Shown: piece after piece, positions 46,001-55,513 of the stretch
Layout: every line of letters begins with the position of its first letter
Position numbering within the stretch: the stretch's first letter is position 1
Notes under the pieces: generated by a model
Told to the model about the DNA's origin: nothing
The model's input: only the letters and a program-made list of their open reading frames with translations
The model's database searches: none
Translations under genes and position numbers: made by a program
Assembly (NCBI GenBank): GCA_905202485.1
Contig: CAJKRY010000001.1
Location: 310,001 to 374,000, forward strand
DNA from: an uncultured Methanomassiliicoccus sp.
GTDB taxonomy: Archaea > Thermoplasmatota > Thermoplasmata > Methanomassiliicoccales > Methanomassiliicoccaceae
Length of the DNA: 64,000 nt
Direction of reading: 5' to 3'

Positions 46001-46506
46001 CAGGAATCTCCCATTATCTGGCGGAGCCTTTCATCACCTTTGACTTCACAGATTGTTTCTGCTACACCTTCTGGCACCAGTGACTGCCAATCTCCGTTGT
46101 TAAGCATTCTGGTTCTCACTTCAGTACCAGAATAGATATGACGATCAAACATAGGTGCGATATCTACTTCATACCCTGCCTCTTCAAACAGCCTGCGAGT
46201 CAGGGGATTATTGCTGTATACGGTGTCAAAAGGAGGTACCATTGATTCTACATGTGCTACCCATAATGAGTATTGATTGATATCTACTATCGGGACAAGA
46301 TAGCAGTTATCGATACCCTCGTGACGGAGCGCTCTAGATATCATCAAATGCCTTTCACCTGCGGTAAATGGATTTTCAAAGGTGTGAGATAGCTGAGCAC
46401 TTCCTATGCCAATTATGATGCTATCACTTTTCTCAGCAACCATTTTAATGACGCTAAGGTGCCCCTTGTGGAACGGTTGAAATCTTCCTATTATGAGAGC
46501 GCTCAT
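46000..46506 (-). CDS. nadM: Archaeal nicotinamide-nucleotide adenylyltransferase
   Basis: 168 residues. Nucleotidyltransferase fold with ALIIGRFQPFHKGHLSVI (the HxGH motif, HKGH) and ISGTEVR-type end (IYSGTEVRTRM). Adenylates NMN to NAD+. The ATG at 46506 is preferred over 46518 because GGTGAT, matching the anti-Shine-Dalgarno sequence, lies just upstream of it. Downstream of lonB and upstream of pncC. Confidence 0.93.
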   Translation of the reverse strand: MSALIIGRFQPFHKGHLSVIKMVAEKSDSIIIGIGSAQLSHTFENPFTAGERHLMISRALRHEGIDNCYLVPIVDINQYSLWVAHVESMVPPFDTVYSNNPLTRRLFEEAGYEVDIAPMFDRHIYSGTEVRTRMLNNGDWQSLVPEGVAETICEVKGDERLRQIMGDS

Positions 46507-46544
46507 TGAAATCACCATACATCAAGTATGAATTAAAAAGATAT

Positions 46545-46562
46545 CTGCGGTTACTGCCGCAG
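46545..46562 (-). terminator. Hairpin after lonB
   Basis: On the minus strand CTGCGG, loop CAGTAA, CCGCAG, then ATATCTTTTTAATT. Follows the lonB stop and may end or attenuate transcription before nadM. Confidence 0.5.
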
Positions 46563-46580
46563 AATAAGAGTTAAAAAGGA

Positions 46581-48560
46581 TTAGTTTGGAGTAGGACCGC
46601 TACCCCTGATGTTTACAGGTCTGATTTTTTCAGTTCCTTTGGAAACGATGTTTGTAAATTTATGCACCAGGCTTTCCTTTTCAGGACATGAAACTAATGC
46701 ATTCTCTAAGACGTCTCCAAGGGTATCTACTGGGACGATTTCAATCATATCCATATAACGATCTTCAATGACGACGTCGCCTAGATTTGATCTTGGGATG
46801 ATTACTTTCTTAATCCCAGAATCTGCAGCAGCTTCTATCTTCGCAGTAACTCCACCGACTGGTAGAACCTGACCTCTGACTGAAAGTGATCCTGTCATGG
46901 CTATTGTCTGGTCAATCGGGATGTTTTCATATGCTGAGATTACTGCAGTAGCTACACTTACAGATGCTGAATCGCCTTCAACTCCTTCATATGTTCCGAT
47001 GAACTGAATGTGTACATCATGGTTGGATATGTCCTCACCAGAGTATTTCTTGACAAGCGCTGAGACATTTTCAACAGCCTCTTTTGCGATCTCACCAAGT
47101 TTACCTGTTGCTATGATTCTTCCACCTGACCGGGTCTGCGGAGGAGTGACTTCAGCCACGATTGGTAACACAACACCAGAATACTCAGACATAGAACTTT
47201 CAGCGTTAAGAGCTGCAAGACCATTGACTACTCCTACTGCATCACCCTCTACAACAAATGTGTTGTATTCCTTCTTAGACTCGAGATACCTGTCTGCAAT
47301 CTGTTGCTCAAGACTGCGAGCGATCTTCTTAGCATCAACGACGATATCAGCAGTTACAAGATCCGCTCCCCTTTCTCTTGCGACATCACCAGAAACCCTT
47401 ATCAGTCCGCCCAGCTCCCTTAATCTAAGAGTAAGGTGGCCGAATCTGCCAGCTCTGCGCTGTGCTTCTTTAAGAATTTCACCCACTGCAGCCTTGTCGA
47501 AATGGGGGATTTTTTTATCCTTGGCGATTTCCTGAGCTACGAATCTTACAAGCTTTATTCTGTTTTCATCAGTGTCAGGCATTGTAGATTGCATGTATAC
47601 TTCGTAACCATATCCACGAATACGAGATCTCAGTGCCGGGTGCATTCCCTGAATAGCATCAAGGTTTCCAGCACAGACTAAGATGAATTCACAAGGTACT
47701 GGTTCAGACTTCACCATAGCACCGGAAGATCTTTCGCTTTGTCCGGTGATTGAGAATTTTCCCTCCTGCAGAGCAGTTAACAGGCTTTGCTGGCTCTCTG
47801 CCTTAAGAAGGTTTATCTCATCAATGAAGAGAACTCCCCTTGAAGCTTTGTGAATTGCGCCTACTTCTAAACGCTCGTGAGCAGGTGTCTCTAGCCCTCC
47901 GCTCTGGAAAGGATCATGCTTGACATCACCGAGTAATGCTCCGGCATGTGCCCCTGTTGCATCCACGAATGGCGGCATTTCATTATCATCGTGCCCAACT
48001 AATAGTTTAGGTACCAGATAATTTTCCTTATTACCGCCGATGTAGCGCATAGCCATCATAATGACTAGGATGAACAGCAGTGCAACAAAGAGAATTGTTG
48101 TGTCCATGGTTATTATGAACCATGCTAAACACATCATACCGACAAGCACCATGATCATAGTGAGCATTGTCGTCTTCTGCTGCTTTCTCTGCATAGCCTC
48201 CCTTTTTTGCGCAGCGACGATCTCTTTTCCTTTTCCAGCAGGGACTACCCTTATCTTAGGCTCATTGGGATCTTCTTGATTGTGATATCCAATGATGTCC
48301 TGCATCTCACTCTTTGGAAGGTATTCTGTCATCGATCTGGCAAGCATAGACTTTCCAGTACCAGGCTCGCCGATAAGCATCACATGACGCCTTTGCTCGG
48401 CTGCCTTTTTTACTACCTCGACAGCAGAATCTTGACCGATTACTTGATCGGCAAGCTTTTCAGGAATTTCTATATCAGCAGTTGTGTTAAAATTCTGAGA
48501 ATTTAACCAGTTGTCGATATCAGAAGACCTTCCCGTAGAGCTGATTTGTTCGTTGCTCAT
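46581..48560 (-). CDS. lonB: Membrane-anchored ATP-dependent protease LonB
   Basis: About 659 residues. Walker A GEPGTGKS (64-71), two transmembrane segments inserted in the AAA module (TMIMVLVGMMCLAWFIITM and LFVALLFILVIMMAM), Walker B FIDEINLL, and a C-terminal Ser-Lys protease domain with GDSASVSVATAVISA and GGVTAKIEAA. This is the archaeal LonB layout, cytoplasmic face of the membrane. The ATG at 48560 is used; the TTG at 48581 is less likely. Confidence 0.95.
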   Translation of the reverse strand: MSNEQISSTGRSSDIDNWLNSQNFNTTADIEIPEKLADQVIGQDSAVEVVKKAAEQRRHVMLIGEPGTGKSMLARSMTEYLPKSEMQDIIGYHNQEDPNEPKIRVVPAGKGKEIVAAQKREAMQRKQQKTTMLTMIMVLVGMMCLAWFIITMDTTILFVALLFILVIMMAMRYIGGNKENYLVPKLLVGHDDNEMPPFVDATGAHAGALLGDVKHDPFQSGGLETPAHERLEVGAIHKASRGVLFIDEINLLKAESQQSLLTALQEGKFSITGQSERSSGAMVKSEPVPCEFILVCAGNLDAIQGMHPALRSRIRGYGYEVYMQSTMPDTDENRIKLVRFVAQEIAKDKKIPHFDKAAVGEILKEAQRRAGRFGHLTLRLRELGGLIRVSGDVARERGADLVTADIVVDAKKIARSLEQQIADRYLESKKEYNTFVVEGDAVGVVNGLAALNAESSMSEYSGVVLPIVAEVTPPQTRSGGRIIATGKLGEIAKEAVENVSALVKKYSGEDISNHDVHIQFIGTYEGVEGDSASVSVATAVISAYENIPIDQTIAMTGSLSVRGQVLPVGGVTAKIEAAADSGIKKVIIPRSNLGDVVIEDRYMDMIEIVPVDTLGDVLENALVSCPEKESLVHKFTNIVSKGTEKIRPVNIRGSGPTPN

Positions 48561-48716
48561 ATCAGATATTCTCCAACTCAAATGAACTCATGCCCCTGCC
48601 CTTAATTAAAGTTTATCCTTACCTTTATGAAGCTATGGCAACCAATTTATGCAAAATTTCTAAAGCCACCGTTGAAATCCAATATAATGAAGGAAGGCTT
48701 TTAATTCAAGTAAAGA

Positions 48717-50927
48717 ATGTTGAAGCGAATGGCTAAGAAAAACGTATCAGTGGAAGATCTAGACTTACCAGAGGGAGTTACAGATATTCTAATAAAAAAC
48801 GGCATTAAAGATCTGTATCCCCCGCAGGCTGAAGCTGTCTTCCCTGCATTAGATGGAAAAAATCTGATGGTAGCCATTCCGACAGCATCTGGAAAAAGTC
48901 TGATAGCGTATCTGGCTGCAGTAAAACAGGTACTGGAAAATCACGGTAAAGTGATATATATAGTTCCATTAAGGGCCTTAGCCGCAGAAAAATATGAAGA
49001 CTTGAAAAGATTCGAGAGGCTGGGTCTGAAAGTTGGAGTTTCAGTCGGAGATTTTGATTCTCCTGATCCCCAATTAGATAAATATGATATAATCGTCGCT
49101 ACCTCTGAAAAAGCAGATTCGCTGCTTAGACACAGAACCGACTGGGTCAAGACTGTCGCGTTGGTTGTGGCAGACGAAGTACATCTGATACATGATCCTG
49201 GCAGGGGCCCTACATTAGAAGTAACATTAGCTAAGCTGAAGAAATTAAACCCGACAATACAGATAATCGCTTTGTCTGCTACAATTCAAAACGCTAAAGA
49301 TGTGGCTGAATGGCTTGGCGCTAAGCTGATAGAAAGTGAGTGGCGCCCTACCCGATTGAAAGAAGGCGTGTACTTTGAGAATAAAATCTATTTTGTTGAC
49401 AATACCCGACATGAAGTAAGGAATCTTAAAACTCCCGTGGTGTCGCTTGTTTGTGATGCCGTGGAAAATGGTGGCCAGTGTCTAGTGTTTGTAAACACAA
49501 GGAAGGCTACCGAAACCGAAGCAAAGAAAATCGCTGCCACTCTGAAATACTCTCCAGAATTGGAATCTGAAGAAAACGAAGACGGAGAGCAGACATCTGT
49601 AGCAAAATTACTGAAAGAATGCATGAAACGGGGAGTCGCATTCCATCATGCCGGTCTGACAAATGACCAGCGTAAATATGTAGAACGGAATTTCAAGCAT
49701 GGTCATATCAAATGCATTGTGGCTACGCCTACTCTTGCAGCCGGCATAAATCTCCCAGCTAGGCGCGTTATCATCAGAGATGTGCAGAGATTTGGACCTG
49801 GCGGACAGGTTTCGATTCCAGTGATGGAAATAAAACAGATGTGCGGAAGAGCAGGCAGACCCAGATTTGATCCATACGGCGAGGCAATACTTCTTGCCAA
49901 CTCAGAAGAAAAAAAATCATTTCTGATTGAGAATTACATCCTTGCAGATTCTGAAGAGATTTACTCAAAGTTAGGCAATGAATCTGTTTTAAGATCCCAC
50001 ATTTTAGCACTCATTGCATCTGAGACTGCACATTCCAGAGATACTTTAATGGATTTCTTAAATTCCACATTCTATGCTTATCAGACGACGATGTCGCTCC
50101 TAGAAGATACAGCGGATAAGGTTCTGGAATTTTTAGAACAGGAAGGAATGATAAGCATATCTAATGAAGTTATAAAAGCTACATTTTTTGGAAAGAGGGT
50201 TTCTGATTTGTATATTGATCCCCTCAGCGCAATAAAGCTGAGAGACGCTTTGCGCAACTATGCTGACGGAAAAACCATATTTGGATTCCTGCAGGCCATT
50301 TGCTCTACGCCAGATCTGCTCCCTCTTTATCTAAAAGTCGGCGAGGACATAAAGTATGATGAAGCTGTGATTAGAAGATCCAGTGAACTTCTTCTTGAAC
50401 CCCCTAACGAATTCAGTGAAGACTATGAATTTTATCTTACAGAAATAAAAACTGCATGTATGATTGAGTCATGGATTGATGAAAAGGATGAAGATGAGCT
50501 ACTTTCTGAATTTGGAATAGGTCCCGGTGATTTAAGGAATAAAGCAGACACAGCCGAATGGCTGATATATGCCACAAGAGAGCTTTCAAACATATTCAAT
50601 AAAGATGCTTATCCGATGCTTACGGAGCTCATGGCTCGGTTGAGGAACGGCGTTAAACCGGAACTTCTTGAACTAGTACGCTTGAAGGGAGTGGGCAGAG
50701 CCAGAGCAAGATCAATGTATAATTATAACGTAAGGAATTTTGAAGATATCCGTAACACCGAAATGCAGAAACTGGCAAGAATCCCCAGTATAAATCTCAA
50801 ACTGGCTGAAAGAATTAAACGCCAGGTTGATCCAGAATGGTCTGCTAAAAATGAAAAAGTAGAGCTGAAAGAACCTGTCAAACAGGTTCCTTCATCCCCG
50901 CATCAAAAAAGTCTTTTTGATTTTTAA
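48717..50927 (+). CDS. hel308: Hel308-type DNA helicase
   Basis: 736 residues. 3'-5' superfamily 2 helicase acting at stalled forks. Walker A PTASGKS (residues 55-61), ADEVHLIHD, LSATIQNAKDVAEWLG, FHHAGLTNDQRK, TLAAGINLPARRVII and QMCGRAGRPRFD; a ratchet domain, and a C-terminal helix-hairpin-helix (LVRLKGVGRARARSMYN). The last residues HQKSLFDF resemble a PCNA-interacting PIP box. An ATG at 48729 (MAKKNVSVEDL) could be the true start if the TATA-like CTTTTAATT near 48700 is used. Confidence 0.95.
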   Translation: MLKRMAKKNVSVEDLDLPEGVTDILIKNGIKDLYPPQAEAVFPALDGKNLMVAIPTASGKSLIAYLAAVKQVLENHGKVIYIVPLRALAAEKYEDLKRFERLGLKVGVSVGDFDSPDPQLDKYDIIVATSEKADSLLRHRTDWVKTVALVVADEVHLIHDPGRGPTLEVTLAKLKKLNPTIQIIALSATIQNAKDVAEWLGAKLIESEWRPTRLKEGVYFENKIYFVDNTRHEVRNLKTPVVSLVCDAVENGGQCLVFVNTRKATETEAKKIAATLKYSPELESEENEDGEQTSVAKLLKECMKRGVAFHHAGLTNDQRKYVERNFKHGHIKCIVATPTLAAGINLPARRVIIRDVQRFGPGGQVSIPVMEIKQMCGRAGRPRFDPYGEAILLANSEEKKSFLIENYILADSEEIYSKLGNESVLRSHILALIASETAHSRDTLMDFLNSTFYAYQTTMSLLEDTADKVLEFLEQEGMISISNEVIKATFFGKRVSDLYIDPLSAIKLRDALRNYADGKTIFGFLQAICSTPDLLPLYLKVGEDIKYDEAVIRRSSELLLEPPNEFSEDYEFYLTEIKTACMIESWIDEKDEDELLSEFGIGPGDLRNKADTAEWLIYATRELSNIFNKDAYPMLTELMARLRNGVKPELLELVRLKGVGRARARSMYNYNVRNFEDIRNTEMQKLARIPSINLKLAERIKRQVDPEWSAKNEKVELKEPVKQVPSSPHQKSLFDF

Positions 50928-52126
50928 GCGATGACGCGCTTAACATCTGCTACATTTGGCTCGGCATTTAAGATATTTCCACAGGATTTTATGACCGTGT
51001 CGGGATCTTTAAGTACATTACCTGTACAGACACATACTACACGTTCATCAGAGTCAATTATACCTTCATTCTTGAGCTTGACTAAACCTGCAATTGATGC
51101 TGCGGATGCTGGTTCTACACCGACTCCTTCTTTACGTCCCAGCAACTTCTGGGCTTCGAGAATTTCTGTATCTGTCACCGTAGTAGAGTAGCCATTTGTG
51201 TCATATATCGCCTTTAGAGCTTTTCTGCCGCTGGCGGGGTTTCCGATTCTTATGGCAGTGGCAATCGTCTCAGGGTTCAATTCAGGCTTAAAATCTGCAG
51301 AACCTTCCTTAAACGCTTTTGCAACTGGAGCTGCTCCTTCTGCCTGGATTCCTGTGAGTTTAGGCATTTTATCAATCCAGCCGAGAGCTTTCCACTCAGA
51401 CAATGCTTTGTACACTGCCCAAATATTGGCTGCGTTTCCAACCGGTATGATAATTCTATCAGGGACGTCAAAACTCAGCTGATCTATAATTTCAAAAGCT
51501 AAAGTTTTCTGTCCTTCTGGACGATAAGGATTGATACTGTTTAAGAGATATAGAACACGCTCGTCTGCAAGAGACTTCACAACGTTTAATGCGTCATCAA
51601 AGTTTCCATTGACCATTACGACTTTTGCACCGTAGAACATTGCCTGAGCCAATTTACCGGCAGCTACTTTTCCGGATGGAAGAAGCACTACACACTTCAG
51701 GCCGCCCTTGGCTGCATATGCCGCCAGAGATGCAGATGTGTTGCCTGTTGAAGCGCATCCTACCGTCTGGCATCCAAGTTCTATTGCTTTGGATACTCCA
51801 ACCGTCATACCGCGATCTTTGAAAGAGCCTGTCGGGTTTGCCCCCTCATATTTCACATGTACTTCCTTAACTCCAAGCTGTTTGCTCAAAGCCTTGCAAT
51901 CGTAAAGAGGGGTTCCTCCCTCAAGCAGTGAAACGTTGCATTTGACGGGCAAAAATGGCGCATATCTCCAGACATTCAATGGTTTTTCTCTCAAATCTTT
52001 TGGTTTGAGATTTGCAACTGCGTCGAGATCGTTTTCAATGGTTAGAATGCCGCCACATTTAGGACAGGCATCTAAAAAGGGATCTGTAACTTCTGATCCG
52101 CACTCAAAACATTTGATTTTGTGCAT
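50924..52126 (-). CDS. thrC: Threonine synthase
   Basis: 400 residues. PLP enzyme converting O-phosphohomoserine to threonine. N-terminal zinc ribbon HKIKCFECGSEV..ACPKCGG, then LLEGGTPLYDC, GANPTGSFKDRGMTVGVS (PLP Lys) and ASTGNTSASLAAYAA. The ATG at 52126 has AGGAG upstream; the frame from 52207 runs within thrB. One base separates it from the thrB stop, so they are an operon. TTAA overlap with the convergent hel308. Confidence 0.94.
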   Translation of the reverse strand: MHKIKCFECGSEVTDPFLDACPKCGGILTIENDLDAVANLKPKDLREKPLNVWRYAPFLPVKCNVSLLEGGTPLYDCKALSKQLGVKEVHVKYEGANPTGSFKDRGMTVGVSKAIELGCQTVGCASTGNTSASLAAYAAKGGLKCVVLLPSGKVAAGKLAQAMFYGAKVVMVNGNFDDALNVVKSLADERVLYLLNSINPYRPEGQKTLAFEIIDQLSFDVPDRIIIPVGNAANIWAVYKALSEWKALGWIDKMPKLTGIQAEGAAPVAKAFKEGSADFKPELNPETIATAIRIGNPASGRKALKAIYDTNGYSTTVTDTEILEAQKLLGRKEGVGVEPASAASIAGLVKLKNEGIIDSDERVVCVCTGNVLKDPDTVIKSCGNILNAEPNVADVKRVIA

Positions 52127-52127
52127 A

Positions 52128-53060
52128 TTATAAACTCCTGCACCCTTCACCCCATGTAGTGATCCAGGTTTTATCAACAGCAATGTTTGATCGTTCATAG
52201 CTGCCAAGCATTGCTTCTAAAATAGATTTTCCGTCAGATATTGACATATCAAATATTGCTATAACGCAAGGGCCAGAACCTCCCAAAAATGATCCTGCCG
52301 CTCCAGCTTCAAGAGCTGCCTTTTTAGCTTCCATAAATCCAGGATTCAGCTTAGACCTTGAAGGTTCAACTATCACATCAGTCATACCCTTACCAATCAG
52401 ACTGATATCTCCGTAACACATTCCCAAAACTAAAGATGAAGCATTTCCAACTTCATATGTCAGATCACTCATGGCAACCTGTTTGGGAATTACCATACGT
52501 GCATCAAGTGTTTTCACCGTAAAAGAAGGCATTACTACTACAACGCCTAGATTCTTCGGTGGTGTTACCCTCCTGAGTTCAAGAGGTTCATAACATCTGA
52601 TTACTGTAAATCCTCCCAGAACGCAGGGACCGACATTATCTGCATGAAAACTTCCAGAGGTTACTTTCTCAGATTCAGCAGCACAGGCTATAACATCTCT
52701 TGGAGAGAGCTTGTTACTTAAAAGCAGATTTGCTGCTACGGCGCCACCAGCGGCAGAAGCTCCAGAAGAACCGATCCCAGATCCGGGACGGAACCCTTTT
52801 TTGATGTTGAATGCGATGCCAAAATCCGCATTACCTTTTTTCAAAACTTCAGCTGCGGCAACTCCCGTTGAGTTCAAAGTTGCATCACCAGTTATAGCTT
52901 CGGCGCCCCATCCTTCGATTGATTCTATGATCACCCCGGGTTCGCTGGTTTTCTTAGCCTCGATTATGTCAAACGGTTCTGACAAAGCCATTCCAAACAC
53001 ATCGAATCCGGATCCAAGGTTGGAGAGTGTTGCCGGAGCGACAACCTTTACTTTTTCCAT
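52128..53060 (-). CDS. thrB: Homoserine kinase
   Basis: 310 residues, GHMP kinase. N-terminal VVAPATLSNLGSGFDVFGMAL, the ATP loop RPGSGIGSSGASAAGGAVAAN, and C-terminal GAAGSFLGGSGPCVIAIFD. Phosphorylates homoserine, the substrate step before threonine synthase encoded directly downstream. Confidence 0.94.
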   Translation of the reverse strand: MEKVKVVAPATLSNLGSGFDVFGMALSEPFDIIEAKKTSEPGVIIESIEGWGAEAITGDATLNSTGVAAAEVLKKGNADFGIAFNIKKGFRPGSGIGSSGASAAGGAVAANLLLSNKLSPRDVIACAAESEKVTSGSFHADNVGPCVLGGFTVIRCYEPLELRRVTPPKNLGVVVVMPSFTVKTLDARMVIPKQVAMSDLTYEVGNASSLVLGMCYGDISLIGKGMTDVIVEPSRSKLNPGFMEAKKAALEAGAAGSFLGGSGPCVIAIFDMSISDGKSILEAMLGSYERSNIAVDKTWITTWGEGCRSL

Positions 53061-53229
53061 GGTTATACCTCTGAGCCTTCATAAATATGGACTACTTTAA
53101 GCTTTCACAAATGAGCCCATGGCGATATAATTTCTAAAATCTTCAGTTTTGATTGATAATCTGCTATTTTCAGCAATAGGTCTAATTTCTTTCGAAAGCC
53201 TGATATCTAGTGTCAATTATCTACTCGCA

Positions 53230-53700
53230 ATGGCTAAAGTAACTGTAGTCGGTGCAATAGGATTGTTCGATATTGAAGAACTTAAAATGAAACTTCAAGA
53301 AATAGGAATATTAGGAATAGATCCGGAAATGGTCTGTGGAAAAGATCACCTCATTTCAGCTGCCGAGTGTGCCATGAAAGCATTTACGTCGAAAAGGAAT
53401 GCATGCAGCACTTTAGCCATGGAAACAATGCTCTATGCATCTGGAGAGAGACAAATTTCCAAAGCTGCTGATAAAATGGGAATAAAGTCCAATAACGCCG
53501 TAGCATTAGTCATATTTAATGAAAAAACAGAAGGAATACTCTCTAGATTAAACCTAAAACAGGACGATTCGATACTAGAACCTTCAGAAGAAAAAATGAT
53601 AAGGTTTGGAATAAGTGAGAATGAACTGCGTTCGATTCCTGAAGATAAAAAATATGATCTTATTTTGGAACATGTGGCATTTGCATCTTTAAAGAAATGA
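53230..53700 (+). CDS. cgi121: KEOPS complex subunit Cgi121
   Basis: 156 residues. The Cgi121/TPRKB fold is seen in AIGLFDIEELKMKLQEIG, DHLISAAECAMKAFTSKRNACSTLAMETMLYASGERQISKAADKMGIK and AVALVIFNEK. Binds the tRNA 3' end for t6A synthesis. The t6A-modifying methylthiotransferase is also in this window. ATG 53230 gives the normal N-terminus. Confidence 0.88.
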   Translation: MAKVTVVGAIGLFDIEELKMKLQEIGILGIDPEMVCGKDHLISAAECAMKAFTSKRNACSTLAMETMLYASGERQISKAADKMGIKSNNAVALVIFNEKTEGILSRLNLKQDDSILEPSEEKMIRFGISENELRSIPEDKKYDLILEHVAFASLKK

Positions 53701-54027
53701 TTAATAAAGTCATCACTTAAAAACTAGCTTAATGCTTATAATTAATTTATAAGAAAATAAACAATACTAAGATGCAAATCAACAGCCTGCATTTTTTAAA
53801 CATCTTTGCATGCGCATTTCATTGATTATTTTTCTGATTTGCAGAATGTCTCTAAAAGTTTTCTGAGTTTATACTGGCAATTCCTTCCTTGCATATAGAA
53901 TATGCAAAGAATCTGTAAGATTGTCTGTATTTTTAGATTTTTTAACAAAGAGGGTTTTAATAGAAAGACTCTGAGAATGCATATAAGTTTCCAAAATTAA
54001 ACAGCGGTGATGTGACTGAATTACAAA
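53701..54027. other. AT-rich intergenic region without a gene
   Basis: 327 bases with no credible open frame. A TATA-like CATATAAG at 53980-53987 probably drives the YhiM-like gene. GGTGATG at 54006-54011 could serve as its ribosome site, although 16 bases from the ATG is long. Nothing else recognised. Confidence 0.5.
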
Positions 54028-55059
54028 ATGAGCATACTTTTCCGCATAATCCCCTTGGCTATGGGTGCGATATGCATAGCTTTCGGGATATATGTTCGTA
54101 CAATGAACATTGGAAGCGGTTACATTATTGCAGGAAATGTTCTGATGGCTCTCACAGCCATATGTATAGCGCTTTTTTCCACAGCTGCCACAATTATAAG
54201 ACAATTGATAGGAAAGTTCAGCAGGTCTGACAGGATATTCTTACCAATTTTAGGATATGCAGCAGGAGTAATTACCTGCATATGCGGAATTTATTTATTC
54301 ACTTTTGGAAAAGTTACAGATGACGTGGTTTCTGGAAACGTTGTTTTCGGAGTCGGACTAATTGCATGCTGTGTAGCTACTGTTGCAATATCCTCTGCTA
54401 AATTTACAATGATCCCTCAGAATTCTGAAAATCTTACATATAAAGATATACCGTCGGACAGGTACTCGAATTCGCGATATTACGCATATTTCAGTATACC
54501 CATGATTGCTACGGCAATTGCCTGGATCTATGCATATATATTGCTCAGCAGAAACACTCCTCCTGATTTTGTAGCAGGACATGTCATGGTTGGATTGGGA
54601 CTGGTATGTGCAAGCCTCATAGCTCTTGTCGGAACAGTTCTGCGTCAAATACAGAACAAGTTCAGCAGAAAAGAACGCTGGACATGGTCTATTTTTGTTG
54701 GAATTATGGGGTCAATATGCATAATATGGGGAATTGCCATCATGATTCCATATAATGCTGTGGCAGTTGCTCCTGGATTTGTATTGATAGGTTTAGGAAT
54801 GATCTGTTACAGCATTTCAAGCAAAGTCATTCTTCTCGCTTCAGTGTGGCGCAGAAATGAGCCTCTGGCGAACCGCATTCCATTAATTCCTGTTGTTACG
54901 GCTTTGACCTGCCTGTTTCTTTCAGCATTTCTCTTTGAAACATCATATCTTAATTCCAATTTTTTCGTTCCAGCACATATAATGGTAGGTTTAGGAGCTG
55001 TGTGTTTCACACTGTTCGCAATAGTCTCAATATTAGAATCTGGAACTTCAAAACAATAA
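54028..55059 (+). CDS. YhiM-like inner membrane protein (DUF2776)
   Basis: 343 residues with about ten membrane segments in repeated pairs. Repeated blocks read I-x-LAMGAICIAFGIYV, SGYIIAGNVLMALTAICIALFSTA and VSGNVVFGVGLIACCVATV. The C-terminus EPLANRIPLIPVVTALTCLFLSAF .. VGLGAVCFTLFAIVSILESG is strikingly close to what I remember of E. coli YhiM, a membrane protein linked to acid resistance. Such a protein in an archaeon suggests transfer from a gut bacterium. A strong hairpin follows the stop. Confidence 0.82.
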   Translation: MSILFRIIPLAMGAICIAFGIYVRTMNIGSGYIIAGNVLMALTAICIALFSTAATIIRQLIGKFSRSDRIFLPILGYAAGVITCICGIYLFTFGKVTDDVVSGNVVFGVGLIACCVATVAISSAKFTMIPQNSENLTYKDIPSDRYSNSRYYAYFSIPMIATAIAWIYAYILLSRNTPPDFVAGHVMVGLGLVCASLIALVGTVLRQIQNKFSRKERWTWSIFVGIMGSICIIWGIAIMIPYNAVAVAPGFVLIGLGMICYSISSKVILLASVWRRNEPLANRIPLIPVVTALTCLFLSAFLFETSYLNSNFFVPAHIMVGLGAVCFTLFAIVSILESGTSKQ

Positions 55060-55073
55060 GAATAAGAAAACTT

Positions 55074-55099
55074 TGGATGCGGGTAAGTGCCTGCATCCA
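55074..55099. terminator. Strong hairpin between convergent genes
   Basis: TGGATGCGGG and CCTGCATCCA form a 10-bp stem with one G-U and loop TAAGTG, between the YhiM-like gene and the DUF35 gene. Probably serves both strands (AAAGTTTTC follows on the minus strand). Confidence 0.6.
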
Positions 55100-55108
55100 G
55101 TAAAATGT

Positions 55109-55513
55109 TTATTTACTTACAGGTATGAATTTGTATCCGTAGTGGATTATGCCTGATGCGCCTTCTTCACGGATTTTACGCATTGTAGCCCTTACTTTCA
55201 TTCCTATGTGTACCTCTGCAGGATCACAGTCGATTATCTGAGCAGTTATGCGTACACCTTCAGACATCTCGATAATTGCCATGATGTAAGGTTTCTGCAG
55301 TTCCAGCTGAGACGGTGCGTCGTGAACTATAGAAAATGTAAAAACTTCCCCTTCGCCTTTGAGCTTATACGGTTCCATTTTTCCAATACTCAGACGGCGG
55401 CATTCCGGGCAGATGGTCCGTGGAGGGAAGAATACTCTTCCGCAATGACCACATTTCACACCCACCAGATTATACCGTGCAGAGTTTTCTCTCCAGAATC
55501 TAGCAACAGTCAT
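55109..55513 (-). CDS. Zn-ribbon/OB-fold DUF35 protein of the thiolase-HMG-CoA synthase complex
   Basis: 134 residues. Rubredoxin-like zinc ribbon CGHCGRVFFPPRTICPEC (four Cys) then an OB fold (GEVFTFSIVHDAP, GVRITAQIIDC). In archaea this protein bridges thiolase and HMG-CoA synthase so that acetoacetyl-CoA is passed directly. Last gene of the operon; its start overlaps the thiolase stop. Confidence 0.9.
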   Translation of the reverse strand: MTVARFWRENSARYNLVGVKCGHCGRVFFPPRTICPECRRLSIGKMEPYKLKGEGEVFTFSIVHDAPSQLELQKPYIMAIIEMSEGVRITAQIIDCDPAEVHIGMKVRATMRKIREEGASGIIHYGYKFIPVSK

